Shown here: positions 43,719-52,071 of the stretch, piece after piece
How the letters are laid out: each line of letters starts with the position of its first letter
Numbering within the stretch: position 1 is the stretch's first letter
From: JAUVKA01 sp964465145
Lineage (GTDB): Bacteria > Bacteroidota > Bacteroidia > Bacteroidales > UBA12481
Reading direction: 5' to 3'
Length of the DNA: 53,078 nt
Assembly (NCBI GenBank): GCA_964465145.1
Contig: CAYXJR010000022.1
Span: 1 to 53,078, forward strand
Made by a program: the position numbers and the translations under genes
The notes under the pieces: generated by a model
What the model was told of the DNA's origin: nothing
The model's database searches: none
Seen by the model: the letters and a program-made list of their open reading frames with translations, nothing else

Positions 43719-44719
43719 TACTTGTCCTCGAGTATTTTCTCCAGTCCTTTTGAATATGTTGAATTGAAAGCACCATCCGGACTGCTGAAAATAAAGTAGC
43801 CCTCTAGTTCCGGATCTGAATTTACCATTTCCATCGCCTTCTCCAATCCCATTACCATAAAGGCTGTAGCATAGGCATCTGCCGTCATGCAATCGGTTGC
43901 AAGAACTGTAGCACTAAGTAAGTTGTGGGAAATTGGCTTGCCGGTTTTCGGATCGATAGTATGGGAGTATTTCACACCATCCTCCACATAGAACTGCCGA
44001 TAATTACCTGAAGTTGCTAAAGATATATCAGAGAGATTCAGGACTATCTGAATTTGCCGTTCGATCATATTCTCAATCGGCTTATCCACACCTACTCTCC
44101 ATTTATTTCCTTTAGAGTTCATGCCACGACATCGCATTTCTCCGCCTATTTCTACCAGGTAATTTTTCACTCCTTTGTCCTCCAGAAACATTGATACAAC
44201 ATCAACTGAATACCCTTTGGCTATTGCACTTACATCAAGCATTATCCTTGGATCGTCCTTGATCACCTTGTCCCCGTGAATGCGTATTTTACGATACCCC
44301 GTGAGGGTAAGTAATTCTTGTATTCTTTCATCTGTGATCCTTTCCTTTTCCGTGAATCCAAATCCATAAGCATTCACCAAAGGAGCTACGGTTATATCAA
44401 AAGCACCCTCCGTACGCATAGATATTTGTTGGGCGCGGTTAAAAACCGTCCGGAAATATGCATCCGGCACAACATCAGGGTCATTTGAGTTGATGCGTGA
44501 AATAACAGATCCAGGAATATAAGTAGATAGAGAGAGCTCAAACTCATTCATCAAATTGAGAAAATCCTGCTCTAATCCCTTATTCTCTGGATATTCATAG
44601 GTAATATGAAAACTTGTCCCGTGAATAGGGCCCTCTGAAAACTGGTAAACAAGTGGCTGCTCCTTACAAGATATACATAGAGACCCAATAATGATGCAAG
44701 TGATCAGAATCCGATTCAT
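43715..44719 (-). CDS. apbE: FAD:protein FMN transferase (ApbE), lipoprotein
   Basis: The 334-aa enzyme attaches FMN through a phosphoester bond to threonine in NqrB and NqrC (motif SGAT/SGGT), using FAD. A lipobox (GSLCISC, about residue 18) directs it outside the inner membrane, where the target threonines are exposed. Family motifs are GTSFHITYEYPENKG, DVSAIAKGYSVDVVSMFLED, YLVEIGGEMRCRG, HTIDPKTGKPISHNLLSATV and the Mg-binding DCMTADAYATAF. It lies just after the nqr operon but beyond a strong terminator, so it is probably transcribed by read-through or from its own promoter. Confidence 0.95.
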   Translation of the reverse strand: MNRILITCIIIGSLCISCKEQPLVYQFSEGPIHGTSFHITYEYPENKGLEQDFLNLMNEFELSLSTYIPGSVISRINSNDPDVVPDAYFRTVFNRAQQISMRTEGAFDITVAPLVNAYGFGFTEKERITDERIQELLTLTGYRKIRIHGDKVIKDDPRIMLDVSAIAKGYSVDVVSMFLEDKGVKNYLVEIGGEMRCRGMNSKGNKWRVGVDKPIENMIERQIQIVLNLSDISLATSGNYRQFYVEDGVKYSHTIDPKTGKPISHNLLSATVLATDCMTADAYATAFMVMGLEKAMEMVNSDPELEGYFIFSSPDGAFNSTYSKGLEKILEDKY

Positions 44720-44748
44720 TGTAGTTGGATATTTGAATGTGAAAATAC

Positions 44749-44774
44749 AAAAAAACCGCCCGGTTGGGCGGTTT
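44749..44774 (-). terminator. Intrinsic terminator of the nqrABCDEF operon
   Basis: On the minus strand AAACCGCCC (44774-44766), a 4-nt loop and GGGCGGTTT (44761-44753) make a perfect 9-bp stem that runs into a T-rich stretch (TTTTTTTGTATTTT). It begins 5 nt after the nqrF stop codon and separates nqrF from apbE. Confidence 0.92.
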
Positions 44775-44778
44775 ACTA

Positions 44779-46047
44779 TTATCCTCCAAAATCATCGAAG
44801 GCAATCATTTCATCAGGAACCCCCAAGTCATATAGCATCTTAAACACCGCGTCATTCATCATGGGTGGACCGCAGAGATAATATTCTATCTCTTCAGGTT
44901 CCTCATGTTTGCTTAGGTAGTTATCAAGTAATACCTGATGTATGAAGCCCGTTAAGCCAGCCCATTTTTCTTCTTCTTTGGGCTCAGATAGAGCAATATA
45001 GAATTTAAAATTCGGAAATTCCTTCTCAATCTTCCGGAATTCCTCCTCATAAAAAATTTCACGCATCGACCGGCCACCATACCAATAAGATACTTTCCTG
45101 CCGGATTTCAGGGTGTTGAACAGGTGGAAAATATGCGACCGCAGGGGAGCCATTCCTGCTCCTCCACCAATATATACCATTTCATTATCCGTATCCTTGA
45201 TGTGGAATTCACCATATGGACCGCTAACCTGCACTTTATCGCCTGGTTTACAGTTGAATATGTAAGAGGAACACACACCAGGGTTCACTTTGGCAAATCC
45301 ACCAATGGCAGCATCCCATGGCGGGGTTGCAATCCTTATGTTGAGCATTACAATATTTCCCTCACCCGGGTGGTTGGCCATGGAGTAGGCCCGGTAAGTG
45401 GGTTCCGGATTCTTCATCTTAAGATCCCACATTTTAAATTTATCCCATTCATTGCGAAATTCTTCCTCAATGATGAAATTCTTAAAATCGATATCAATCT
45501 TAGGCACATCGATTTGGACATATCCACCGGATTTAAAATCCATACTTTCCCCCTCGGGCAGCCGAACAACAAATTCTTTGATAAAAGTGGCCACATTCTT
45601 GTTGGATATCACTTCACATTCCCACTTTTTAATTCCCATTATTTCTTTGGGAACACCAATTTTCAAGTCATTCCTAACTTTTACCTGGCATCCCAAACGC
45701 CAGTAATTCTGAGCTTCCTTTCTGGAAAAGAAACCAACTTCTGTAGGCAGAATATCACCGGCGCCTTCATAAACCTGGCATTTACACATGCCGCAAGTTC
45801 CACCTCCTCCACAAGCACTTGGGAGGAAAATACTCTGGGTTGACAGTGTATTTAGAATGGTTCCCCCCGGGTCAACCTGTATTTTACGCTCTCCTTCATT
45901 GATATCCAGAGTAACCTCGCCCTGGGGAGTCAGTTTTCTTTTTGCATATAAGAGTACGGTCACCAGCAAAAGAATGATGATAAGAAAGGCTCCGATACTG
46001 ATACCAACAGTGAGACCAATGCCTAAAGATGAGTCAAGCAGGATCAT
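44779..46047 (-). CDS. nqrF: Na+-translocating NADH:quinone reductase subunit F
   Basis: The 422-aa subunit takes electrons from NADH and passes them through FAD and a [2Fe-2S] cluster. It has one N-terminal membrane helix (about 10-34). A plant-type ferredoxin domain with cysteines in SACGGGGTCGMCKC (C79, C85, C88) plus one in RLGCQVKV follows. Then come FAD and NADH domains (YRAYSMANHPGEGNI, GPYGEFHIKD, YIGGGAGMAPLRSHIFHL, YYLCGPPMMNDAVFKML) and the C-terminal EMIAFDDFGG. It is the last gene of the nqr operon; 12 nt separate it from nqrE. Confidence 0.98.
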   Translation of the reverse strand: MILLDSSLGIGLTVGISIGAFLIIILLLVTVLLYAKRKLTPQGEVTLDINEGERKIQVDPGGTILNTLSTQSIFLPSACGGGGTCGMCKCQVYEGAGDILPTEVGFFSRKEAQNYWRLGCQVKVRNDLKIGVPKEIMGIKKWECEVISNKNVATFIKEFVVRLPEGESMDFKSGGYVQIDVPKIDIDFKNFIIEEEFRNEWDKFKMWDLKMKNPEPTYRAYSMANHPGEGNIVMLNIRIATPPWDAAIGGFAKVNPGVCSSYIFNCKPGDKVQVSGPYGEFHIKDTDNEMVYIGGGAGMAPLRSHIFHLFNTLKSGRKVSYWYGGRSMREIFYEEEFRKIEKEFPNFKFYIALSEPKEEEKWAGLTGFIHQVLLDNYLSKHEEPEEIEYYLCGPPMMNDAVFKMLYDLGVPDEMIAFDDFGG

Positions 46048-46059
46048 ATCTTGTTTTGT

Positions 46060-46677
46060 TTATAGTTTAATTCCCATAAAACTCATAAAGGCAATGCCCA
46101 TGAGTCCGACAATAATAAATGTGATTCCCAATCCACGCAGAGGAGCGGGAATATTTGAATAGCGTATCTTTTCCCGGATCGCTGCAAGCCCTACTACGGC
46201 CAAAAACCATCCAAACCCCGACCCCAATGCAAAGGATATAGCTTCACCAATATTGTTATAGGCTCTCTCTTGCATAAAAAGGGCACCGCCAAGGATCGCG
46301 CAGTTTACTGCGATAAGTGGCAGGAATATCCCCAAAGCATTGTAAAGTGTTGGGGATATCTTCTCAATTATCATCTCCAGCAGCTGAACGATTGAAGCGA
46401 TAACAGCGATGAACAGGATGAAACTGAGGAATCCAAGATCCACTTCTGCCAGCTTCGGACTGATCCAGGCCAATGCACCTTCCTGCAATATATAGTTCTC
46501 AATCAGGTAATTAACAGGAATAGTGATAACCAGAACAAAGATCACTGCGAGGCCTAGTCCAGTAGAGGTTTTTACAGTTTTTGAAACTGCCAGATATGAA
46601 CACATGCCTAGAAAATAGGCAAGGATCATATTCTCTATGAAGGCACCCTTAACAAATATGTTGATTAGATTTTCCAT
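46060..46677 (-). CDS. nqrE: Na+-translocating NADH:quinone reductase subunit E
   Basis: This 205-aa six-helix membrane subunit forms, with NqrD, the membrane-embedded iron-binding site. Typical text is NIFVKGAFIENMILAYFLGM-CSYLAVSKTVKTS (cysteine in the first part) and AVNCAILGGALFMQERAYN (cysteine in the second), the two half-channels of the inverted repeat. ALGSGFGWFLAVVGLAAIRE follows. Length is normal. It lies 11 nt after nqrD. Confidence 0.97.
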   Translation of the reverse strand: MENLINIFVKGAFIENMILAYFLGMCSYLAVSKTVKTSTGLGLAVIFVLVITIPVNYLIENYILQEGALAWISPKLAEVDLGFLSFILFIAVIASIVQLLEMIIEKISPTLYNALGIFLPLIAVNCAILGGALFMQERAYNNIGEAISFALGSGFGWFLAVVGLAAIREKIRYSNIPAPLRGLGITFIIVGLMGIAFMSFMGIKL

Positions 46678-46688
46678 CTCTATCCACT

Positions 46689-47324
46689 TTAATTAGATTC
46701 AATCAGATCTTTGTTTTTACTTCTCTGTATCCAGATGATGATCCCCATAACAATTAAAGCCATTGGAGAAAGGATCATTAATCCGTTGTTTTCGTATCCG
46801 ATATTGTAAAGGCCAATTTTTTCCACAATGGGGTATCCCCAAAGAGTTCCGGAACCAAGCAGTTCGCGGAAAAATGCCACTACAATTAGTATCCAGCCAT
46901 ATCCAAATGCATTTCCCAGCCCATCGAGAAATGACTCCCAGGGCTTGTTGGCCATGGCGAAAGCTTCGAGACGACCCATGATGATGCAATTCGTTATTAT
47001 TAGTCCCACGAAAACGGATAGCTGCTTACTTATATCGTAAACAAAAGCTCTCAGTACTTCATCAACGAGAATCACCAGGGCAGCAATTATAACCAATTGA
47101 ACAATTATCCTGATCCGGTTAGGAATAGACTTCCTAAGCATGGAAACAATAACATTTGAGAGAGCCAGAACAGCCATAACGGAAAGAGCCATTACGAAAG
47201 CCGGCTTAAGTTTGGCAGTCACAGCCAGAGCCGAACAAATACCCAGAACCTGAACGGTTATAGGGTTGCTGTCATTCAGAGGATTAGTCAGCAACTTCAT
47301 ATTCTTGGATGAGAACATACTCAT
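46689..47324 (-). CDS. nqrD: Na+-translocating NADH:quinone reductase subunit D
   Basis: This 211-aa membrane subunit is homologous to NqrE, with which it forms a pseudo-symmetric pair. The conserved cysteine segments are VQVLGICSALAVTAKLKPA and VGLIITNCIIMGRLEAFAMA. KPWESFLDGLGNAFGYGWIL and RELLGSGTLWGYPI are also typical. It lies 6 nt after nqrC. Confidence 0.97.
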   Translation of the reverse strand: MSMFSSKNMKLLTNPLNDSNPITVQVLGICSALAVTAKLKPAFVMALSVMAVLALSNVIVSMLRKSIPNRIRIIVQLVIIAALVILVDEVLRAFVYDISKQLSVFVGLIITNCIIMGRLEAFAMANKPWESFLDGLGNAFGYGWILIVVAFFRELLGSGTLWGYPIVEKIGLYNIGYENNGLMILSPMALIVMGIIIWIQRSKNKDLIESN

Positions 47325-47330
47325 AACGGC

Positions 47331-48047
47331 TTATTTTTGCTTGTTAATAAAAGATTCATAAACGCTAAGGCAATCATAGAGCATCGCTTCAAGGCCCTTG
47401 CTGGTTATAGTCCCGCCAGAAATTGCATCTACAGAATTCTCTGTTTTGGGTATGCCAGCCTTGTTGACCTTAATGGAGGTAAAAGCCCCTGAAGAATCAA
47501 AAACCTTCTTGCCTTTAAACTGAGCCTGAAAATCCCGGGTATTGATCTCGGCTCCCAGTCCGGGTGTTTCGCCCTTGTGGTCAAAAACCACTCCGGCGAT
47601 GGAAACAAAATCATTATTCAATGCTACATACCCCCAAATTGGTCCCCATAAACCCTTTCCAAGTACAGGGAAAATGTAATTTTGAGAACCATCTTCTTTG
47701 GAGCATAGATAAACCGGCAGGGTTCTTGCCTCCAATGCTTTGATATTCTCTTTCTTTAGATCGATGGTGAAAGCATCAATTCCATCTACCCTATCTCCCT
47801 TTGAATTCACCACAAAAGATTCTGTGATGAACTTATCGTATTCTGCCTCAACATAATCATTCTTGGATTCAGCTTCCTTCGCTCCCAAGCCCTGGTCAAC
47901 TGTATTCAGAATATCCAGTTTCTTGGCTATTTCCTCGTTTTTATCCTGAAATGGCTTCAATCCGGTAGCTGCCAGAGAGAGTACAGCAGCCACAATGATC
48001 ACCATCACCGAGGCATACATAAAAATATACAGATTGCTTTTATTCAT
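47331..48047 (-). CDS. nqrC: Na+-translocating NADH:quinone reductase subunit C
   Basis: The 238-aa subunit has one N-terminal membrane helix and a periplasmic FMN domain. FMN is bound covalently by ApbE to a threonine in the D-x-x-S-G-A/G-T motif; here SVDAISGGTITSKG places it at T213. GKGLWGPIWGYVALNNDF and HKGETPGLGAEI are further family marks. The motif has Gly where Ala is usual (SGGT for SGAT), a mild change. It lies 29 nt after nqrB. Confidence 0.97.
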   Translation of the reverse strand: MNKSNLYIFMYASVMVIIVAAVLSLAATGLKPFQDKNEEIAKKLDILNTVDQGLGAKEAESKNDYVEAEYDKFITESFVVNSKGDRVDGIDAFTIDLKKENIKALEARTLPVYLCSKEDGSQNYIFPVLGKGLWGPIWGYVALNNDFVSIAGVVFDHKGETPGLGAEINTRDFQAQFKGKKVFDSSGAFTSIKVNKAGIPKTENSVDAISGGTITSKGLEAMLYDCLSVYESFINKQK

Positions 48048-48076
48048 CTCTTTGAAATTTGATCAGTTGAAATATA

Positions 48077-49243
48077 TTAAGCACTGACTCTTTTTAGTCT
48101 TTTCCGGATATTTGCCTCAACGATATAATGATCGATCAGAGGAGCAAATACATTCATAAATAAGATTGCCAGCATAACCCCTTCAGGATAAGCTGGATTA
48201 AGAACCCGTATCAGGATTGCCAGTATCCCCACGAGGAATCCGTAAATCCATTTTCCTGTTTCTGTTTGGGCGGCTGTAACAGGATCGGTAGCCATGAAAA
48301 CAATTCCAAATGCAAAACCACCCATAATCAGGTGCTGCCAGAAGGGAACTTCCATAAAGGGATTAACAGCAAACACATTAAGAATGACCCCCATTACAAC
48401 ACCACCAGCAGCAGCGGAAAGCATAATCTTCCATGACCCAATCCCTGTATAAAGTAATATAAACGCGCCTATCAGTATGGCCAGAGTAGATGTTTCGCCA
48501 ACGGAACCGGGGATATATCCCATAAACATGTCCATAGAACTTGGCAGATTATCCAGGTTCCCGGCCGCGGCATTCGCCAGGGGAGTAGCTCCACTGAAAC
48601 CGTCAACAATATTTCCTCCCTTCATCAGGCCGCCTATCCAAATTTTATCCCCTGACATAAAGGAGGGATAAGCAAAAAAGAGAAACGCTCTGGTTAGCAA
48701 AGCCACATTGAAAATGTTCATTCCAGTACCACCAAAAATCTCTTTCCCTATTACAACTGCAAAGACAACAGCAACAGCCAGCATCCAAAAAGGAATATCC
48801 ACAGGTACGATAAGGGGGATCAGCATCCCTGAAACCAGGAATCCTTCATTTATTTCATGCCCTTTGACCTGGGCAACCGCAAACTCAGTTCCGAGTCCCA
48901 CTCCATAGGAGATCACAATCAAGGGGAATACATGTATGAATCCATACCATAACGCCTGCCCCGACCAGAAAGCCACATCCTGTCCCTGGGAAAGGAAGTG
49001 CTGGTAACCTGTATTCAACATCCCCATGAAAACTGCAGGAATCAGGGCTATCACAACAAGAGCCATAGTACGCTTCAAATCAATGCCATCGCGTATATGG
49101 GATCCTTTGCTAGTGATGGTGTTAGGCACAAAAAGGAAGGTTTCAAATCCTTCGAAAGTTGATTTCAGGAAACTTAGCTTGCCACCCTTGTCAAAAGGAG
49201 GTTTTATCTTATCGACAAACTGTCTTAATTTTCCGTTTTTCAT
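48077..49243 (-). CDS. nqrB: Na+-translocating NADH:quinone reductase subunit B
   Basis: The 388-aa, ten-helix membrane subunit is part of the Na+ path. It carries a covalent FMN on threonine T220 in VDGFSGATPLANAAAG and non-covalent riboflavin. Other marks are NTGYQHFLSQGQ, FLVSGMLIPLIVPVDIPFWM, VIGKEIFGGTGMNIFNVALL and MGGFAFGIVFMATDPVTAAQ. Length is close to the family norm. It follows nqrA by 33 nt. Confidence 0.98.
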   Translation of the reverse strand: MKNGKLRQFVDKIKPPFDKGGKLSFLKSTFEGFETFLFVPNTITSKGSHIRDGIDLKRTMALVVIALIPAVFMGMLNTGYQHFLSQGQDVAFWSGQALWYGFIHVFPLIVISYGVGLGTEFAVAQVKGHEINEGFLVSGMLIPLIVPVDIPFWMLAVAVVFAVVIGKEIFGGTGMNIFNVALLTRAFLFFAYPSFMSGDKIWIGGLMKGGNIVDGFSGATPLANAAAGNLDNLPSSMDMFMGYIPGSVGETSTLAILIGAFILLYTGIGSWKIMLSAAAGGVVMGVILNVFAVNPFMEVPFWQHLIMGGFAFGIVFMATDPVTAAQTETGKWIYGFLVGILAILIRVLNPAYPEGVMLAILFMNVFAPLIDHYIVEANIRKRLKRVSA

Positions 49244-49276
49244 AATATCGTTCTTCTATCTGGGTAAAAGATTTGA

Positions 49277-50635
49277 TCAGCTCATTTCCTTCCGCATCAG
49301 ATCCAAACCTCTTCGGAGAATATCCTGGGCCTCGATCTTCGATGTACACACAAACTCACAAAGGGCAAGGTCCTCTTCAATAACCTCATAGATCCCTAAT
49401 TGCTCCATCTTATCAATATCGTCAACAAGAATGGCTTTAAGCAAGTGAACCGGGAGTATATCCATAGGAAGTACTTTCTCGTATTGGCCAGTCATCACAA
49501 ATGCCCTTTTCCCTCCTTTAATATTAGTGTCAATATCCCATTCCTTGTTTGGGCTCAACCAACTCATAAATGTTCTCGAATTTGAAAACTTTTTCAAACC
49601 CGGCATGGCCCATCCGAAAAGTTCATAGTAGTCGCCTTCCGGGATCACCGAAAGCACCGAATCAAAAAACCCTAAATAACCATCTGTAGAGATTTTTGTT
49701 CCTGTAAGAACATTCCCGCTGATGATCCGGGGATCAAGTTCCCCATCCGACAAAGCGCCTTTAAGGAATGAACTAACTGAGGCACCGAGCTGAGTGCGGT
49801 AGTATTTTGGTCTGGCAACCTTGGATCCAGCCACAGCTACAACAATCTCGGGAACCAGCCGTCCTTCAAGGAATAGTTTACCGATCAGGTTTACATGCTG
49901 CGGGTTTATGGTCCATATAATATCACCCTTATTAATGGGATCAATATGGTTTATCTGGACTCCAACATTTCCGGCCGGGTGTGATCCACTGAAATAATGG
50001 TATTCAACTCCCGGTAAATCGGCAAAAGAACTATCAACAGGATATCCACTGCGCAAACTCAGGTGGACCATCCCATCGGTCAACTTCTTCAAAGCCTCAA
50101 TGCCTGCAGCAAAACTCTTGTCCTGATTCTTCATGATCAGGTCATAATCTGGTGCAAGAGGAGCACTGTCAAAACCGGATATAAAAATAGCCTTAGGTTT
50201 TACCTGCGGATCAGCCCCTACTCCATAAGGCCTTTGTATTAAAGCAGGCCAAAGACCCGAAAGCAGAAAGGTATCCTTAACTTTCCCAGCCTCCATTGCG
50301 GCCGGGTCTCCCTGGGGAAAAGACACAAAATCCTGCTTATCATCAGCCTCAATTACCACCTCTAATATGCGGCGGCGCTCTCCCCTGATGATGCTTCTGA
50401 CAATTCCGCTTACCGGAGAAGTATACTGAACCTCCGGATGGTATTTATCAAAAAATAAAGGCGTTCCCGCCTTAACTGCATCTTCAGGTTTCACCTTCAT
50501 TTTGGGTGTTATCCCAACAAAATCCGGGGGCTTAAGGGCAAAAAGACGAGCCCGCGGAGCAGATACACAGACTTTTTCAGCTGCGCCCTTTAGCTTGATA
50601 TCAAGGCCCTTCTTTATTTTGATTACCTTTGACAT
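49277..50635 (-). CDS. nqrA: Na+-translocating NADH:quinone reductase subunit A
   Basis: The 452-aa peripheral subunit on the cytoplasmic side begins MSKVIKIKKGLDIKLKGAAE. The start at 50635 is chosen over an open extension to 50755 because that N-terminus is conserved, and the extension would cross the promoter and the start of the divergent gene. Further marks are VKPEDAVKAGTPLFFDKYHP, PVSGIVRSIIRGERRRI, LLSGLWPALIQRPYG and the C-terminal ALCEFVCTSKIEAQDILRRG. It is the first gene of the nqrABCDEF operon. Confidence 0.97.
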   Translation of the reverse strand: MSKVIKIKKGLDIKLKGAAEKVCVSAPRARLFALKPPDFVGITPKMKVKPEDAVKAGTPLFFDKYHPEVQYTSPVSGIVRSIIRGERRRILEVVIEADDKQDFVSFPQGDPAAMEAGKVKDTFLLSGLWPALIQRPYGVGADPQVKPKAIFISGFDSAPLAPDYDLIMKNQDKSFAAGIEALKKLTDGMVHLSLRSGYPVDSSFADLPGVEYHYFSGSHPAGNVGVQINHIDPINKGDIIWTINPQHVNLIGKLFLEGRLVPEIVVAVAGSKVARPKYYRTQLGASVSSFLKGALSDGELDPRIISGNVLTGTKISTDGYLGFFDSVLSVIPEGDYYELFGWAMPGLKKFSNSRTFMSWLSPNKEWDIDTNIKGGKRAFVMTGQYEKVLPMDILPVHLLKAILVDDIDKMEQLGIYEVIEEDLALCEFVCTSKIEAQDILRRGLDLMRKEMS

Positions 50636-50650
50636 AGCATTGGTGTTGTT

Positions 50651-50682
50651 TTTGAGAATTAATTCACAAAAGTATACTTTTT
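50651..50682. promoter_or_regulatory. Back-to-back divergent promoter region with a 14-bp palindrome
   Basis: The palindrome AAAAGTATACTTTT (50668-50681) carries two -7 elements touching back to back: TACTTTTG on the minus strand (50674-50667) for nqrA and TACTTTTT on the plus strand (50675-50682) for the plug-like gene. The plus element has TTTG at 50651-50654 with a 20-nt spacer. The minus -33 is not clear. The two promoters overlap and probably compete. Confidence 0.5.
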
Positions 50683-50703
50683 TTTTAATATCATAATAGC
50701 GGA

Positions 50704-52032
50704 ATGAAGATATGTAGATTTGTAGGCCTGATTGTTTTCTTTTTGGCATTTTCATCTGACATTCAGCTACTTGGCAACTATATTGAAAATTGTCCAGGAT
50801 TAAAAGATGGGATTTTTCAGGATGAAAAACTTAACAATTTTGTATTCCGAGAAAACATCAGGTCGGTTCAAATTTTTCCAGAAGGCTGGGAATTAGGATA
50901 CCCAGTAATTGACATCAGGGAATCTATACATTTGTTGTTCAGTTTTGATGATTTGACTAATGAATCACAGAATTATTCTTATACCCTGATCCATTGTGGT
51001 TCCGATTGGGTTGCGTCAGACATTTTGCAGACGGATTACATATCAGGTTTCACGGAAGCAATTATTAACGATTATGAATTTTCCCGCAACACATTCCGCG
51101 ATTATGTTCACTATACCTTATATGTTCCAAATGAAGATATGAAACCAACTCTCCCTGGTAACTATATATTGATGGTCTATGAGGACTTTGACCGCTCGAA
51201 GCCGATAATCACCTCCCGATTTTATTTGGTCGATTATCTTGTTGAAATCGATGGTACTGCTAAAAGGGCTGAAGATATGATGCACTTCAACACTGATCAG
51301 GAAGTTGACTTTAACATTTTGCACGAAAATTTATATCTTGATGATCCGGAAAAAAATATTAAGGTTAGCATCAGCCAAAACAACAGTGACCTTAACACCA
51401 TTAATGATCTGCGCCCTACCTTTGTTCAGAACAACATCTTAATATATAATTATGAGGAAGAGAACAGGTTCTCTGGCCTTAGTGAATTTCGGTATTTTGA
51501 CACTAAAAATCTTAAATTCATTACTAATCGCATCGACCGGGTTGAATTCCAGCGCCCATATCAGCACGTATATCTCCTGCCCGACCCTGTTAGGGCATTA
51601 GAGAAATATGACTTCTACGAGGATATGAATGGAACATTTTTCATCAGATGGGATGAGGGAACTGATTCGCGTGTAGATGCTGATTACATCATGGTACATT
51701 TTTCCCTTCCTTTTGATGCCCCCTTGCCAGGAGCCGATGTCTATGTGTATGGAGGTTTGTCAAACTGGGCCCTTCAACCTGAATTAAAGATGGAATACGA
51801 TCTCGAATCCAGAGCTTATGAACTGGTCAGTCCATTCAAGCAGGGATTATATAATTACCAATACGTGCTCGTTTCCGATAACGCCCCCCCCGATTTTACC
51901 TTATTTGAGGGTAGCCATTTCGAAACTGAAAATGATTATCTGATTTTTGTTTACTACAAAGATATCAGGAAACGCTATGAAAGCCTTGTAGGATTTAAGA
52001 TCCTTAACACAGTCGAAAAAAGCAGGCTGTAA
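50704..52032 (+). CDS. DUF5103 / type IX secretion system plug-like protein
   Basis: The 442-aa protein has a signal peptide (CRFVGLIVFFLAFSSD) followed by beta-sandwich domains. Text such as YPVIDIRESIHLLFSFDDLT, YTLIHCGSDWVASDILQTDY, ISGFTEAIINDYEFSRNTFR and DVYVYGGLSNWALQPELKM matches DUF5103. The Flavobacterium protein found plugging the SprA translocon of the type IX system belongs to this family. The likely role is therefore outer-membrane or periplasmic gating of T9SS. The C8 run at 51884-51891 lies in frame. It is divergent from nqrA across a 68-nt region. Confidence 0.8.
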   Translation: MKICRFVGLIVFFLAFSSDIQLLGNYIENCPGLKDGIFQDEKLNNFVFRENIRSVQIFPEGWELGYPVIDIRESIHLLFSFDDLTNESQNYSYTLIHCGSDWVASDILQTDYISGFTEAIINDYEFSRNTFRDYVHYTLYVPNEDMKPTLPGNYILMVYEDFDRSKPIITSRFYLVDYLVEIDGTAKRAEDMMHFNTDQEVDFNILHENLYLDDPEKNIKVSISQNNSDLNTINDLRPTFVQNNILIYNYEEENRFSGLSEFRYFDTKNLKFITNRIDRVEFQRPYQHVYLLPDPVRALEKYDFYEDMNGTFFIRWDEGTDSRVDADYIMVHFSLPFDAPLPGADVYVYGGLSNWALQPELKMEYDLESRAYELVSPFKQGLYNYQYVLVSDNAPPDFTLFEGSHFETENDYLIFVYYKDIRKRYESLVGFKILNTVEKSRL

Positions 52033-52035
52033 CCC

Positions 52036-52066
52036 TTGTGCGTCTTTGAATTGTTTAATAACTTTG
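52036..52066 (+). promoter_or_regulatory. Promoter just before the outer-membrane barrel gene
   Basis: TTG (52036-52038), 20 nt, TAACTTTG (52059-52066), a perfect consensus lying 5 nt before the ATG at 52072. Transcription would start almost at the ATG, suggesting a leaderless or nearly leaderless message. Confidence 0.65.
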
Positions 52067-52071
52067 TAAAA

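Noticed and set aside
45124..45843. 239-codon open frame on the plus strand opposite nqrF
   Set aside because: It is antisense to a certain nqrF, has no domain text, and its composition is that of a complementary frame of a conserved gene.
43715..50635. Rnf complex instead of Na+-NQR
   Set aside because: NqrA, and NqrF with a ferredoxin plus FAD/NADH reductase layout, are present; the ferredoxin-type RnfB and the RnfC subunit are absent.
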